From the NCBI GenBank assembly GCA_027307165.1, contig DAHUXM010000034.1:248001-312000 (forward strand): DNA of 64,000 nt. The letters are read 5' to 3'. The position numbers and the translations under genes were made by a program. The stretch comes from Gemmatimonadota bacterium (GTDB lineage: Bacteria; Gemmatimonadota; Gemmatimonadetes; Gemmatimonadales; Gemmatimonadaceae). The notes under the pieces were generated by a model. The model searched no databases, was not told the DNA's origin, and saw nothing but the letters and a program-made list of their open reading frames with translations. Of the stretch, positions 1 through 7,735 are shown piece by piece (positions within the stretch are counted from its first letter, which is position 1; every line of letters begins with the position of its first letter).

Positions 1-336
1 CACACGGCGGTTTCTCACAGACAGTCTTGGGTTCAGTTCCCAACGCGCGTTATTCCCGTAGTACCCGAAGGTCTCGCGCGCACGCACGATTAAAAGAATG
101 GCGCCGCCGAAACGGCGAACGCCGACGGTTCCGAAGACCGCGTTCAGCTGCCTCGGCGAGCATCGGCTGCGGCTCACAGCAATCTGGAAGGCGCCGAGTC
201 CTATGGGTTGACCGAATGACATCACCACACGATTGACGTCGCGGCCGGCGCATCGCGCAAGACACAGCGGGAAGCTGTATGGAACGCGTTGGGGACGTAC
301 TTGGGGGCATCGATGCTCGCGGAATATGAGACGCTG
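1..336. other. Leading segment without a recognisable gene
   Basis: No reading frame in this stretch has a credible composition; those that are open read as arginine- and serine-rich translations typical of shadow frames. A short T-arm-like hairpin (TTGGG, 7-nt loop, CCCAA) lies near 27-43 but no complete tRNA can be folded around it within the window. I see nothing else that can be supported. Confidence 0.5.
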
Positions 337-741
337 TTATTGGCCCGGACTTGACTGAGGCGGCAGCCATCCCTTCTTCCGCACAGCAAAGCATAGTACG
401 TCATACCAGTTTTCAACCCTTGAACCAGGGGGAACTGCCGCGGGTGCAGGGGTGGGAGGCGAGTCCACAACCTCATTAGCGGCGTTGTACAACCGCATGT
501 CGCTTGTCGCAAGAATACGGTCGGTGCATGAAGTGGTGACCCGCAAGAGAACGTAGGTAGCACTTCTATCTTTCCGTTGTAGTGCGAGGTCGGGCTTGGC
601 TTTTATCCACCCAGAGAAGGATGAGCCCGATCGGGTGATCGAGGTGGTGTCCAAAGCAAACTGCGAAGATGGAGACCACCAGCGCGATGATTGACCAACG
701 AGGGACGCCGGAAGCAGCAACGCAAGTAAGGCCAGTTTCAC
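337..741 (-). CDS. Small secreted protein, surface-adhesin-E-like
   Basis: This 134-residue protein starts at a GTG preceded at normal spacing by a GGAGG ribosome binding site (around 747-751), so the start is well supported. Residues 1-17 form a signal peptide (KLALLALLLPASLVGQ) with a likely cleavage after the VGQ. The mature part has an Asp-Thr-Thr-Ser-Ile segment, a GWIKAKPD strand and a late Cys pair (in TTSCTD and YDVLC), a layout resembling the surface-adhesin protein E family of small exported proteins of unknown function. The family match is by eye and tentative. It is isolated: the nearest certain genes are the tRNAs beyond 1160. The region looks poorer in GC than the rest of the window, which may mark acquired DNA. 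Confidence 0.65.
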   Translation of the reverse strand: MKLALLALLLPASLVGQSSRWWSPSSQFALDTTSITRSGSSFSGWIKAKPDLALQRKDRSATYVLLRVTTSCTDRILATSDMRLYNAANEVVDSPPTPAPAAVPPGSRVENWYDVLCFAVRKKGWLPPQSSPGQ

Positions 742-839
742 GTGTCCTCCGAATGTTCAATGAAAAGCCTTCGTTGACAGCCAACAATACCCGACCTACG
801 TTCTTGAATCCCTATCTGGCTCGGCAGGCCCGAGACCTA

Positions 840-1040
840 ATGACGACAATCGAGCAATGGTTCAGACGGGCACGCAACAATGACCAGGGCGCGTCCGTTA
901 TCGAGAAAGCAAAAATGACACAGTTGATCGATGCGGAAAAGATAGTGAAGCGAGCGCGTGAGGGTGGTTATCACCTCATTGAGGCTGGTGACTACTACTA
1001 CCTATTTGGAAGCAAAGCGGCGTTGCAGCTACATTGCTGA
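840..1040 (+). CDS. Possible small hypothetical protein
   Basis: A 66-residue frame begins with MTTIEQWFRRARNNDQ and ends with YYYLFGSKAALQLHC. The composition (balanced Lys, Glu, Ala, Asp, Tyr) is more protein-like than most shadow frames and the C-terminal half predicts helix then strand. The frame extends upstream to an ATG at 753 and further, but those starts run into the 5' end of the oppositely oriented gene at 741. No strong ribosome binding site precedes any candidate start and no family is recognised. It could be a real orphan of an acquired segment or chance. Confidence 0.3.
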   Translation: MTTIEQWFRRARNNDQGASVIEKAKMTQLIDAEKIVKRAREGGYHLIEAGDYYYLFGSKAALQLHC

Positions 1041-1164
1041 CGCCAATGCAATTGTGCCTCGCGCTTGACTCGCACAACACTTCGCACAACACCCGCCTTC
1101 ATGTTGCATTTGGCTCGCCATCGCGCTTGCTCTAGCTGGTTGCGGCGGCACATCTTACACCTAG

Positions 1165-1238
1165 TAGCAGGGGCGGGGATCGAACCCGCGACCTCACGAT
1201 TATGAGTCGTGCGCTCTCACCAGCTGAGCTACCCTGCC
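1165..1238 (-). tRNA. tRNA-Met (CAU), elongator type
   Basis: On the minus strand a complete cloverleaf runs from GGCAGGG to CCCTGCT plus discriminator A. The anticodon stem CACGA/TCGTG encloses the loop CTCATAA, giving anticodon CAU. The D arm (AGCTCAGCTGGTGAGAGC) and T arm (GCGGG, TTCGATC, CCCGC) are canonical. The fully paired acceptor (first pair G-U) separates it from the initiator tRNA upstream. The 3' CCA is not encoded. A CAU anticodon could also be the Ile tRNA modified by TilS (encoded at 17240); the body alone does not settle this. Confidence 0.9.
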
Positions 1239-1265
1239 GTACAACTCCCTATTTCTCCATACAAC

Positions 1266-1302
1266 GTAACGACGGCCGGCCCGAGGGGCCGGCCGTCGTT
1301 AC
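1266..1302 (-). other. Perfect 17-bp hairpin between the two tRNAs
   Basis: A perfect inverted repeat (arms 1266-1282 and 1286-1302, loop GAG) lies exactly between tRNA-fMet and tRNA-Met. Its core is very GC-rich (GACGGCCGGCCC). No clear T-run follows on either strand, so it is not a textbook intrinsic terminator. It could be a processing site for a common tRNA precursor, an attenuator between the tRNAs, or a REP-like palindrome. Confidence 0.6.
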
Positions 1303-1310
1303 ACCAGATA

Positions 1311-1384
<74 letters not shown>

Positions 1385-1395
1385 TCAGAGTTTCT

Positions 1396-1423
1396 AATCT
1401 AGTCAGGTGCGGCATCCTGTCAA
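1396..1423 (-). promoter_or_regulatory. Sigma-70-type promoter of the tRNA unit
   Basis: Read on the minus strand, a perfect -35 TTGACA (1418-1423) is followed after 16 bp by TAGATT (1396-1401), four of six matches to TATAAT. The predicted start site lies a few bases upstream of the tRNA-fMet 5' end at 1384, as expected for a tRNA promoter. Confidence 0.7.
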
Positions 1424-1508
1424 CGCAGTCAGGCCTCTTTCACTATGGTATCGATGCTCGTCCGGCGTGACCGGGACCCTCCCATCCGATAGATTTCGCC
1501 CTCAGCGA

Positions 1509-2414
1509 ATGAAGCAAGCCCTTGAAGTTCTGCTCGCAGGTGTGGTGGATTACGCCGGCCTGTTTCCGCCCGCGGCGCTCGATATGGCCGCGGCGACTCA
1601 ATCGTATGCCCGCTACCTCGGCGACCCCGCCAGAATGATGCTCGGCCGGTTCGTCGTACCCGTCGTGCGGTTGCGTGAATTCGACGACGCCGCATCCGCG
1701 CTGTTGCCGCGTGGTGCTGCGAGCGAGCCTTGGCGCCTGAGCGCGCTTCCAGGTCCCGACCTGACCGCCGACATCGATCTCGCGCTCAAGTTCAACTGTC
1801 GTCACTGGAACGAGTCGGAGATCGGACATGCAGTGATCGACGCACTCGAGATCAAGGTGTCCACGACGCCGCAGATCGCGGCCGCATGCAGCATCATGCC
1901 ACGACAATTCGCGTCGTATTTCGAGATCCCGATCGCCACTGATCCTCGCGAGTTGGTGGACGCGATCAGACGAGACGGCGGGTTTGCGAAGGCTCGCACC
2001 GGCGGAGTTACCGAAGCCGCGTTCCCCGATGCGAAAGACGTTGCACGCTTCATGATCCGCTGCCGCGATGCGCGCGTTGCGTTCAAGCTCACTGCGGGGC
2101 TGCACCACCCCGTGCGCGCCGAGTATGCGTTGACCTACGCCGCTGATGCGCCGCGCGGGACGATGTTCGGCTATCTCAACATGTTCACCGCGGCGGTTCT
2201 CGCGTGGAATGGAGCAGATGAAAGCGTTGTTCTGTCGGCGCTGCTGTCACAGTCTCCGAGCGATTTTCACTTTTCCGATGACGCCGTCGCGTTCCGCAAC
2301 CACTCCGTCCCCGTCGCGGTAGTTCGTGACGCGCGTGAGAAGTTCATTATCTCGTTCGGTTCCTGCTCCTTTCGCGAGCCGGTGGACGACCTCGCAGCCC
2401 TCTCAATTTCCTGA
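1509..2414 (+). CDS. Conserved hypothetical protein next to fumarylacetoacetase
   Basis: I do not recognise a named family for this 301-residue protein. The start chosen is the ATG of MKQALEVLLAGVVDYAGLFP; longer frames back to 1407 run into the tRNA promoter and read as non-coding. Visible traits are the DYAGLFPPAALDM segment near the N terminus, a GRFVVPVVRL strand, and a Gly-Gly-rich central part (FAKARTGGVTEAAFP) reminiscent of a TIM-barrel-like fold, but no catalytic motif can be assigned. Its stop codon is immediately followed by the ATG of fahA, so the two are co-transcribed and probably translationally coupled. A role linked to tyrosine or phenylalanine catabolism is inferred from that context only. 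Confidence 0.8.
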   Translation: MKQALEVLLAGVVDYAGLFPPAALDMAAATQSYARYLGDPARMMLGRFVVPVVRLREFDDAASALLPRGAASEPWRLSALPGPDLTADIDLALKFNCRHWNESEIGHAVIDALEIKVSTTPQIAAACSIMPRQFASYFEIPIATDPRELVDAIRRDGGFAKARTGGVTEAAFPDAKDVARFMIRCRDARVAFKLTAGLHHPVRAEYALTYAADAPRGTMFGYLNMFTAAVLAWNGADESVVLSALLSQSPSDFHFSDDAVAFRNHSVPVAVVRDAREKFIISFGSCSFREPVDDLAALSIS

Positions 2415-3737
2415 ATGCCAACAAATCTCACGCACGATCCGTCGCTGCCATGCTGGGTCGAGTCCGCCAACGTGCCGGGCTGCGATTTCCCGATTCAGAA
2501 TCTTCCGTTCTGTGTGTTCAGCGAGTTCGACCCGGAAGCGGTTCCGCGCGGCGGCATAGCGATCGGTGACCAGATACTCGATCTCGCGGTCTGCGCCGAC
2601 GAGAGTCTGTTCACCGGACGCGCCGCGGATGCCGTCTACGTCGCGGCGCAATCCACGCTCAACGAGCTGATGACTGTCGACAACGAACACCTCTCGGCGT
2701 TGCGTGCGGAAGTCAGTGCGTTGCTGAGCGGCAACGGTCACACGCATCGCGGGATACGCCTCCCCCGGAATTTGCTCTATCCGATGGACGGCGCGATCAT
2801 CTACATGCCGGTACGCATCGGCAACTACACCGACTTCTACGCGTCGATCCACCACGCCACGAATGTTGGAAGCATGTTCCGCCCGGACAACCCGTTGCTG
2901 CCCAACTACAAGTGGGTGCCGATCGGCTACCACGGCCGCGCATCCTCGGTTTCGCTCAAGGAAACCGTGATTCGTCCGTACGGTCAGACCAAGCCGCCCA
3001 ACGAGACCGTGCCGACATTCGGTCCGTCCAGTCAGCTGGACTACGAGCTCGAGGTAGGCGCATTCATCGCTCGCGGCAACGCGCTTGGCGACCGGATCCC
3101 GATCTCCGATGCATCCGAAACGTTGTTCGGATTCTGTCTGGTGAATGACTGGTCCGCACGCGATATCCAGTCGTGGGAGTATCAGCCTCTCGGTCCATTC
3201 CTGTCCAAGAGCTTTGCGACCAACATTTCACCGTTCATCGTGACACGCGAGGCGCTGGAGCCGTTCAGGGTACCGGCGTTCGCACGGCCCGCTGGCGATC
3301 CCGCACCGCTGGACTACCTGAACGACGAAACCGATCAGGCCGAGGGCGGGTACGACATTCAGCTCGAAGTGTATCTCTCCAGTCAGCAGATGCGCGACGC
3401 CGACATCGCGCCGGTGCGGTTGAGCCATGGTACATTCAAGGACATGTACTGGACCATGGCGCAGATGGTCGCGCACCACACCAGTAATGGCTGCGACCTC
3501 CGGCCCGGCGATCTCATCGCGAGCGGAACGGTGTCGGGCCAGGGGAAGGACGAGCGCGGGTGCCTGCTCGAAATCACGCGCCGCGGCGCGGAGCCATTTG
3601 CTCTGCCGACCGGTGAGGAACGACAATTTCTCGAAGATGGAGACGAAGTGATAATGCGGGGATACTGCGAGCGCGAAGGAAGCGTCCGTATCGGTTTCGG
3701 CGAGTGCCGGGCGATGATCGTGGCGGAAGACAACTGA
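2415..3737 (+). CDS. fahA: Fumarylacetoacetase
   Basis: The enzyme hydrolyses 4-fumarylacetoacetate to fumarate and acetoacetate, the last step of tyrosine degradation. The 440 residues match the full-length family: an N-terminal SH3-like domain (roughly 15-125) and a C-terminal FAH domain. The active-site signature YTDFYASIHHATNVG (about 138-152) carries the metal-binding Asp140 and the catalytic His147; further metal-site segments are ELEVGAFI and LVNDWSARDIQ, and GTVSGQGKDERGCLLE lies near the end. The gene directly abuts the unknown gene upstream and overlaps the SET gene downstream by one base. No other tyrosine-pathway gene is in the window, so the rest of the pathway must lie elsewhere. 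Confidence 0.97.
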   Translation: MPTNLTHDPSLPCWVESANVPGCDFPIQNLPFCVFSEFDPEAVPRGGIAIGDQILDLAVCADESLFTGRAADAVYVAAQSTLNELMTVDNEHLSALRAEVSALLSGNGHTHRGIRLPRNLLYPMDGAIIYMPVRIGNYTDFYASIHHATNVGSMFRPDNPLLPNYKWVPIGYHGRASSVSLKETVIRPYGQTKPPNETVPTFGPSSQLDYELEVGAFIARGNALGDRIPISDASETLFGFCLVNDWSARDIQSWEYQPLGPFLSKSFATNISPFIVTREALEPFRVPAFARPAGDPAPLDYLNDETDQAEGGYDIQLEVYLSSQQMRDADIAPVRLSHGTFKDMYWTMAQMVAHHTSNGCDLRPGDLIASGTVSGQGKDERGCLLEITRRGAEPFALPTGEERQFLEDGDEVIMRGYCEREGSVRIGFGECRAMIVAEDN

Positions 3738-4312
3738 TGCCAGCACGCAAGAAGATGGCGGTGACGCGCAAGGCCGCCGCACAAGCGGTGCGTGTTCCGA
3801 CGGCGAAGATTGCCAACATGCATTCCCGTTACTTCGACGTACGGCAGTCGGGAATCCAGGGCAAGGGCGCATTCGCCCGCAAAAAAATTCGCAAGGGCCA
3901 GCGCATAATAGAATACGCCGGCGAGCGCATCTCGAACGACGAAGCGGACAGCCGCTACGACGAGACCGGCATGAAGCGTCATCATACGTTTCTGTTCACA
4001 CTCACGTCCAGGAAGGTCGTCGACGGCGCAGTGAATGGGAACGAATCGATCTACATCAACCACTCGTGCGATCCCAACTGTGAGGCGGTGATCGAAGATG
4101 GCCGCATCTTCATCGAGGCTGTGCGTACGATTCAACCTGGTGAGGAACTGGCGTACGACTACCAGTATGAGCGCACCGGTGAAAACGACGAGGAGATGGA
4201 GAAGTTCTACAAATGTCTCTGCGGCGCCGCGAATTGCAGAGGAAGCATATTGAAATCCAAGCCGGTGCGCCGTCCAGGAAAGGCGAAGAAGAAGCGCGCC
4301 GCCAAGCGGTAA
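3737..4312 (+). CDS. SET-domain protein-lysine methyltransferase
   Basis: This 191-residue protein carries a compact, eukaryote-like SET domain. The start ATG overlaps the fahA stop (TGATG). Motifs in order are GIQGKGAFA (39-47), the SAM-binding and pseudoknot INHSCDPNC (107-115), ELAYDY (137-142) and a post-SET cysteine cluster CLCGAANC (160-167), which normally binds zinc with the Cys of the NHSCxPNC motif. The N terminus (1-25) and C terminus (from 172) are Lys/Arg rich and could contact nucleic acid or an acidic protein. The expected reaction is SAM-dependent lysine methylation. The substrate is unknown; bacteria lack histones, so DNA-binding or ribosomal proteins are candidates. Its operon position after fahA may be incidental. 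Confidence 0.9.
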   Translation: MPARKKMAVTRKAAAQAVRVPTAKIANMHSRYFDVRQSGIQGKGAFARKKIRKGQRIIEYAGERISNDEADSRYDETGMKRHHTFLFTLTSRKVVDGAVNGNESIYINHSCDPNCEAVIEDGRIFIEAVRTIQPGEELAYDYQYERTGENDEEMEKFYKCLCGAANCRGSILKSKPVRRPGKAKKKRAAKR

Positions 4313-4331
4313 GGCGATAACGTTCCACACT

Positions 4332-4373
4332 CGTCATCCCCGCGGCCGCCGTAGTTCCGGCGAACGCGGGGAC
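4332..4373. repeat. Dispersed GTCATCCCCGC palindromic repeat
   Basis: The gap after the SET gene holds GTCATCCCCGC ... GCGGGGACC, the same terminal sequence found at 23736-23838, 59205-59342 and, degenerate, near 62964. Here the arms are separated by a longer GC-rich insert. It is a REP-like dispersed element and may also help end transcription of the upstream unit. Confidence 0.6.
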
Positions 4374-4407
4374 CATTTTCACCAGATTCACTGCGGGAAA
4401 TGCCAGC

Positions 4408-4824
4408 GTGACCACCCCGTTCTTCTACCGGATGTCCAGCGGCATTCGCATAACAGTTCGACCCGTCTACCTGCGCGACCAGTCGGATCCGGCAGCGCAG
4501 CATTACGTGTTTGCTTATTTCGTGCGTGTGGAAAACGTGGGCGACCGGCCGGCGCAGCTCCTGTCGCGGCGCTGGCTCATTCACGACGAGATCGGTGAGG
4601 ACACCGAGGTCGTCGGTGACGGCGTGGTGGGAGAGCAGCCCGTGATCCCACCCGGTCGCGTGCACGAGTATCAGAGCTTTTGCGTGCTCAAGAGCGGCGA
4701 GGGGTACATGGAGGGTCAGTACTTCTTCGTGCGAGCGACCGGAGATGACGGCGGCGAGACGTTCACCGCCGATATTCCGCGATTCATCCTGAGCGCTACG
4801 GGCTCTCCGAGCTTCCCTTCGTAG
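4408..4824 (+). CDS. apaG: ApaG domain protein
   Basis: The 138-residue product has the ApaG immunoglobulin-like fold: SGIRITVRPVYL, HYVFAYFVRVENVGDRPAQLLSRRWLI, a GEQPVIPPG turn and SFCVLKSGEGYMEGQYFFV are the typical strands in order. ApaG is associated with divalent cation handling and diadenosine tetraphosphate metabolism in enterobacteria, but its molecular function is not established. The start is a GTG with a GGGAA ribosome-binding sequence just upstream; length is normal for the family (about 125-140). Its 3' end overlaps the convergent gene 4796-5503 by 29 bp. Confidence 0.92.
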   Translation: MTTPFFYRMSSGIRITVRPVYLRDQSDPAAQHYVFAYFVRVENVGDRPAQLLSRRWLIHDEIGEDTEVVGDGVVGEQPVIPPGRVHEYQSFCVLKSGEGYMEGQYFFVRATGDDGGETFTADIPRFILSATGSPSFPS

Positions 4825-5503
4825 GCCGGATCGGGCGCGACGGCTGTGGGCGCCCGCCCGGACGTCCGCCGACTGGTGCCGGTGCAGCGGTTCGGTCAGA
4901 GAGATAGTACGGCACAACCGCATTGTTCTCGACCACGTAGATCACAGCGCCCTGGCGCCGCCCACCCGTGACCTCCACCGCGGGCTGATCCACCACCAGC
5001 TGCCGAGGATAGTTGAGCCGCGGGTCGGAGACCACGTACCGGCCGGGGTACATATATGTGAGCTGGGGCAGCCTGATCGACAACGGGTCGTCCGGGTCGT
5101 ACGGTTCCCGATCGGTATCGAATGCGCGATACTTGCTTCGGCCCGACGACAGTACGAAGACCACGACGACGTCCCGGTCGGTTCGCCCCGCTACGGCGAG
5201 ATCGGGCCGCCCGTCGCCGTTGAAATCGCCGATCACCGCCCACGGCACCTGCCGCGGCGACGGCTCGTAGTCGGGCAGTCCCCGGTAATCCTGCTGTGTC
5301 CAGGGCTCGAAGTCGCGATTGTAGCGGTCGAGTGCGTCCTCCATCGCGGGTGGCAGATCGAGGAGCCATATTCCGTTGGGTGACCTGGATATCGTCGGCC
5401 TGGGCTCTTCGCGGAGATCGCGGCGCTGCGCCTGCGCGGTACAGGGGAGAATCCCGGCAATCAGGCAGGCGGCGACGGCGATTTGTGGCATCGATAAGCG
5501 CAT
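4796..5503 (-). CDS. Secreted FG-GAP/VCBS-like repeat protein
   Basis: The chosen start (MRLSMPQIAVAACLIAGILP) gives a 235-residue protein with a signal peptide of about 25 residues ending near AQAQ. The central part contains one clear calcium-binding FG-GAP/EF-hand-like motif, IGDFNGDGRPDLAVAG, as in integrin-like or VCBS repeats, followed by an aromatic-rich region and a Pro/Gly/Arg-rich low-complexity tail. A single repeat is unusual; these domains usually occur in arrays. The protein is predicted to be exported. The substrate or partner is unknown. It converges on apaG with overlapping 3' ends and diverges from the cyclase gene at 5558, leaving 54 bp for both promoters. Confidence 0.8.
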   Translation of the reverse strand: MRLSMPQIAVAACLIAGILPCTAQAQRRDLREEPRPTISRSPNGIWLLDLPPAMEDALDRYNRDFEPWTQQDYRGLPDYEPSPRQVPWAVIGDFNGDGRPDLAVAGRTDRDVVVVFVLSSGRSKYRAFDTDREPYDPDDPLSIRLPQLTYMYPGRYVVSDPRLNYPRQLVVDQPAVEVTGGRRQGAVIYVVENNAVVPYYLSDRTAAPAPVGGRPGGRPQPSRPIRPTKGSSESP

Positions 5504-5557
5504 GTTCTCAAGTCTCGGCACGACCATTCGCGGAACGACAGTTGCTAGCACGGGGGT

Positions 5558-6193
5558 ATGACGAAAATCTACGACGTGAGCGTCCCGATCCGGGATGGAG
5601 GGCTCGTTTATCCCGGAAATCCGGAGATCCGCATCTCACTGCAGCAATCCATCGCGCTCGGTGCTGGCGCCAACGTATCGAACGTATCGTTTGGATCGCA
5701 TACGGGCACGCACGTGGACGCGGAGCACCATTTTTTCAACGACGGCAGGGGAGTCGACCAGATTCCGCTCGAGACTCTGCTGGGCCCAGCGATAGTGCTG
5801 GAATTCGGCCCGGAAACCAGCGCGGTCGGGCGCGCCGATCTCGCCGCGCATGATCTTGCCGGCGCCGAGCGGGTGCTGCTCAAGACGCGAAATTCCGCGT
5901 ATCTCACCCAGGACCCGACGTTTCACAAGGACTTCGCCTACCTTGCTCCCGATGGCGCAGAATACCTCGTGGGACTCGGAGTGAAGCTTGTCGGCATCGA
6001 CTATCTCTCGATCGAACAATTCCACTCGGGCCACCACCGTACGCATCTCACTCTCCTCGGTGCGCACGTCGTGATAGTCGAAGGGCTCGATCTCCAGGAC
6101 GTGCCTGCGGGACGTTACAGCTTCTACTGTCTGCCGATCAAGCTCGCCGGATGTGACGGCGCGCCGGCGCGCGCGGTGCTCGTGAGTGAGTGA
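5558..6193 (+). CDS. Cyclase family metal-dependent hydrolase (kynurenine formamidase-like)
   Basis: This 211-residue protein belongs to the cyclase/arylformamidase family (Pfam cyclase PF04199). The signature SHTGTHVDAEHHF, with its HxGTHxDxxxH metal ligands, sits at about residues 47-59 and is intact. Family members hydrolyse N-formylkynurenine, isatin or related amides using zinc or manganese. Substrate cannot be told from the sequence; with no tryptophan-catabolic neighbour, kynurenine formamidase is only one option. The gene overlaps the next (HAD) by eight bases, so the two are probably expressed together. Confidence 0.85.
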   Translation: MTKIYDVSVPIRDGGLVYPGNPEIRISLQQSIALGAGANVSNVSFGSHTGTHVDAEHHFFNDGRGVDQIPLETLLGPAIVLEFGPETSAVGRADLAAHDLAGAERVLLKTRNSAYLTQDPTFHKDFAYLAPDGAEYLVGLGVKLVGIDYLSIEQFHSGHHRTHLTLLGAHVVIVEGLDLQDVPAGRYSFYCLPIKLAGCDGAPARAVLVSE

Positions 6194-6803
6194 CGTGACG
6201 ATCGAACTCATACTGTGCGATGTTGGCGGTGTCCTCGGATCCAACGGATGGGATCACAACGAGCGCGCGCTCGCCGCAAGGCACTTCGGTCTGGACTTCC
6301 TGCCGTTCGAGCGAAGACACGAGGAAGCGGTCGACACGCTGGAGTGCGGAAGGATGACGCTCGACGAATATCTCGACTTCACCGTCTTCAACGAGAATCG
6401 CACGTTCACACGTGAGCAGTTCCGGGATTTCATGTATGCGCAGAGCGTTCCGAATCGCGCTGCGCTCGATCTGATGACCGGCATTGCATCCAAACGTCGC
6501 TGGCGCATGATGACGCTCAACAACGAGTCAGCGGAGTTGAATGAGTTTCGAGTGAAGCTGTTCGGCCTGACTCCGATCTTCGACGCATTCCTGACCTCTG
6601 CTTACGTCGGAGCACAGAAGCCGCATGAGAGCTTCTACGATCGTACCCTCGCGATAGCACACGCGGATCCGGAGCGCACGGTGTTCATCGACGATCGCGT
6701 TGAGAATCTTGCGCCGGCCCGCGACCGCGGCGTACACTGCATTCACGCAACCGACACCAATGCGGTACGGGACGGCCTCGCCGTACTCGGTGTGCGTCCA
6801 TAG
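6186..6803 (+). CDS. HAD-superfamily hydrolase
   Basis: The 205-residue product has the HAD motifs: motif I LILCDVGGVLG (Asp nucleophile near residue 12), motif II in MMTLNNES, motif III Lys in VGAQKPHESF and motif IV VFIDDRVENL. The second acidic residue of motif I (DxD) is replaced by Gly (DVGG), as in the YihX-type (alpha-D-glucose-1-phosphate phosphatase-like) subgroup, so a phosphatase with altered chemistry or specificity is likely. Cap insertion is the small helical type between motifs I and II. The GTG start overlaps the upstream cyclase gene; a second GTG at 6195 is an alternative. Confidence 0.85.
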   Translation: MSDVTIELILCDVGGVLGSNGWDHNERALAARHFGLDFLPFERRHEEAVDTLECGRMTLDEYLDFTVFNENRTFTREQFRDFMYAQSVPNRAALDLMTGIASKRRWRMMTLNNESAELNEFRVKLFGLTPIFDAFLTSAYVGAQKPHESFYDRTLAIAHADPERTVFIDDRVENLAPARDRGVHCIHATDTNAVRDGLAVLGVRP

Positions 6804-6835
6804 GGTAGTACCGTCTCTCACCAAACAAAGACATC

Positions 6836-7735
6836 ATGCAACTCGCAATGATCGGACTCGGCAAGATGGGAGGCGCCATGACCGAGCGCCTCATTCGTGG
6901 CGGACATTCCGTCGTGACTTATGACCGCAGTCCGGACGCTGTACAACACACCGTGACGCTCGGCGCTACAGCGTCCAGCGGCATCGCAGATCTGGTCTCG
7001 AAGCTCTCCGCGCCACGCATCGCCTGGGTGATGGTTCCGGCCGGCCAGCCGACCGACGATACCATCAACGAGCTTGCACAGCACATGGATCGCGGCGACG
7101 TGATAATCGACGGCGGCAACTCGAATTTTCACGATACGATGCGCCGCGGCGCCGAACTGACAAAGAAGGGAATCGAGTTCGTCGACGCGGGCACCAGCGG
7201 CGGTGTGTGGGGACTGAAGGAAGGCTATTGCGAGATGGTCGGCGCCTCCGACGCAACGTTCAAGCTCTGCGAGCCGTTGTTCGCGACCCTGGCGCCGCCG
7301 AACGGATATGCACATGTCGGCCCCACCGGCGCGGGGCATTATGTGAAGATGGTCCACAACGGAATCGAATACGGCATGCTGCAGGCGTACGCGGAAGGCT
7401 ACGAGATACTGCATGCGTCGAGCGAGTTCAAGCTCGATCTCGCACAGATCTCGGCGCTCTGGAATCAGGGCTCCGTCGTACGCTCCTGGCTCAATGAGCT
7501 CGCCGCTCGGGCATTCGCCCGCGACGGCAACCTCACCGATCTCAAGGGTTATGTGGAGGATAGCGGGGAGGGGCGCTGGACGGTGCAGGAAGCCATCGAC
7601 CTCAACGTGCCGGCGCCCGTCATCACGCTTTCATTGCTGATGCGGCTCCGCTCGCGTCAGCCGGACAGTTTCGGCGCAAAGGTGATTGCCGCGCTGCGCA
7701 ACGAATTCGGCGGACACGCGGTGAAGCATTCATGA
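6836..7735 (+). CDS. gnd: 6-phosphogluconate dehydrogenase, short decarboxylating form
   Basis: The enzyme oxidatively decarboxylates 6-phosphogluconate to ribulose 5-phosphate. At 299 residues it is the short, usually tetrameric form (the long form has about 470). The Rossmann motif GLGKMGGAM (7-15) is followed by [17 protein letters not shown] (substrate loop, about 120-136) and the catalytic-lysine helix [13 protein letters not shown] (about 171). The ATG overlaps nothing upstream but the stop overlaps the zwf start (ATGA), pairing the two oxidative pentose-phosphate dehydrogenases. Short forms are often NAD-preferring; the residues after the Rossmann strand (TYDRSPDAV) have Asp then Arg, so cofactor preference is uncertain. 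Confidence 0.95.
   Translation: MQLAMIGLGKMGGAMTERLIRGGHSVVTYDRSPDAVQHTVTLGATASSGIADLVSKLSAPRIAWVMVPAGQPTDDTINELAQHMDRGDVIIDGGNSNFHDTMRRGAELTKKGIEFVDAGTSGGVWGLKEGYCEMVGASDATFKLCEPLFATLAPPNGYAHVGPTGAGHYVKMVHNGIEYGMLQAYAEGYEILHASSEFKLDLAQISALWNQGSVVRSWLNELAARAFARDGNLTDLKGYVEDSGEGRWTVQEAIDLNVPAPVITLSLLMRLRSRQPDSFGAKVIAALRNEFGGHAVKHS

Noticed and set aside
20-45. T-arm-like hairpin at the window start, possible tRNA or tmRNA end
   Set aside because: The loop TTCAGTT deviates from the T-loop consensus and no acceptor or CCA end follows; too little sequence lies upstream to test it.
1096-1164. Lipoprotein-signal-like frame ending in GCGGTSYT
   Set aside because: There is no start codon in frame and the protein would end only a few residues after the putative lipidated Cys; kept only as circumstantial evidence for a remnant.
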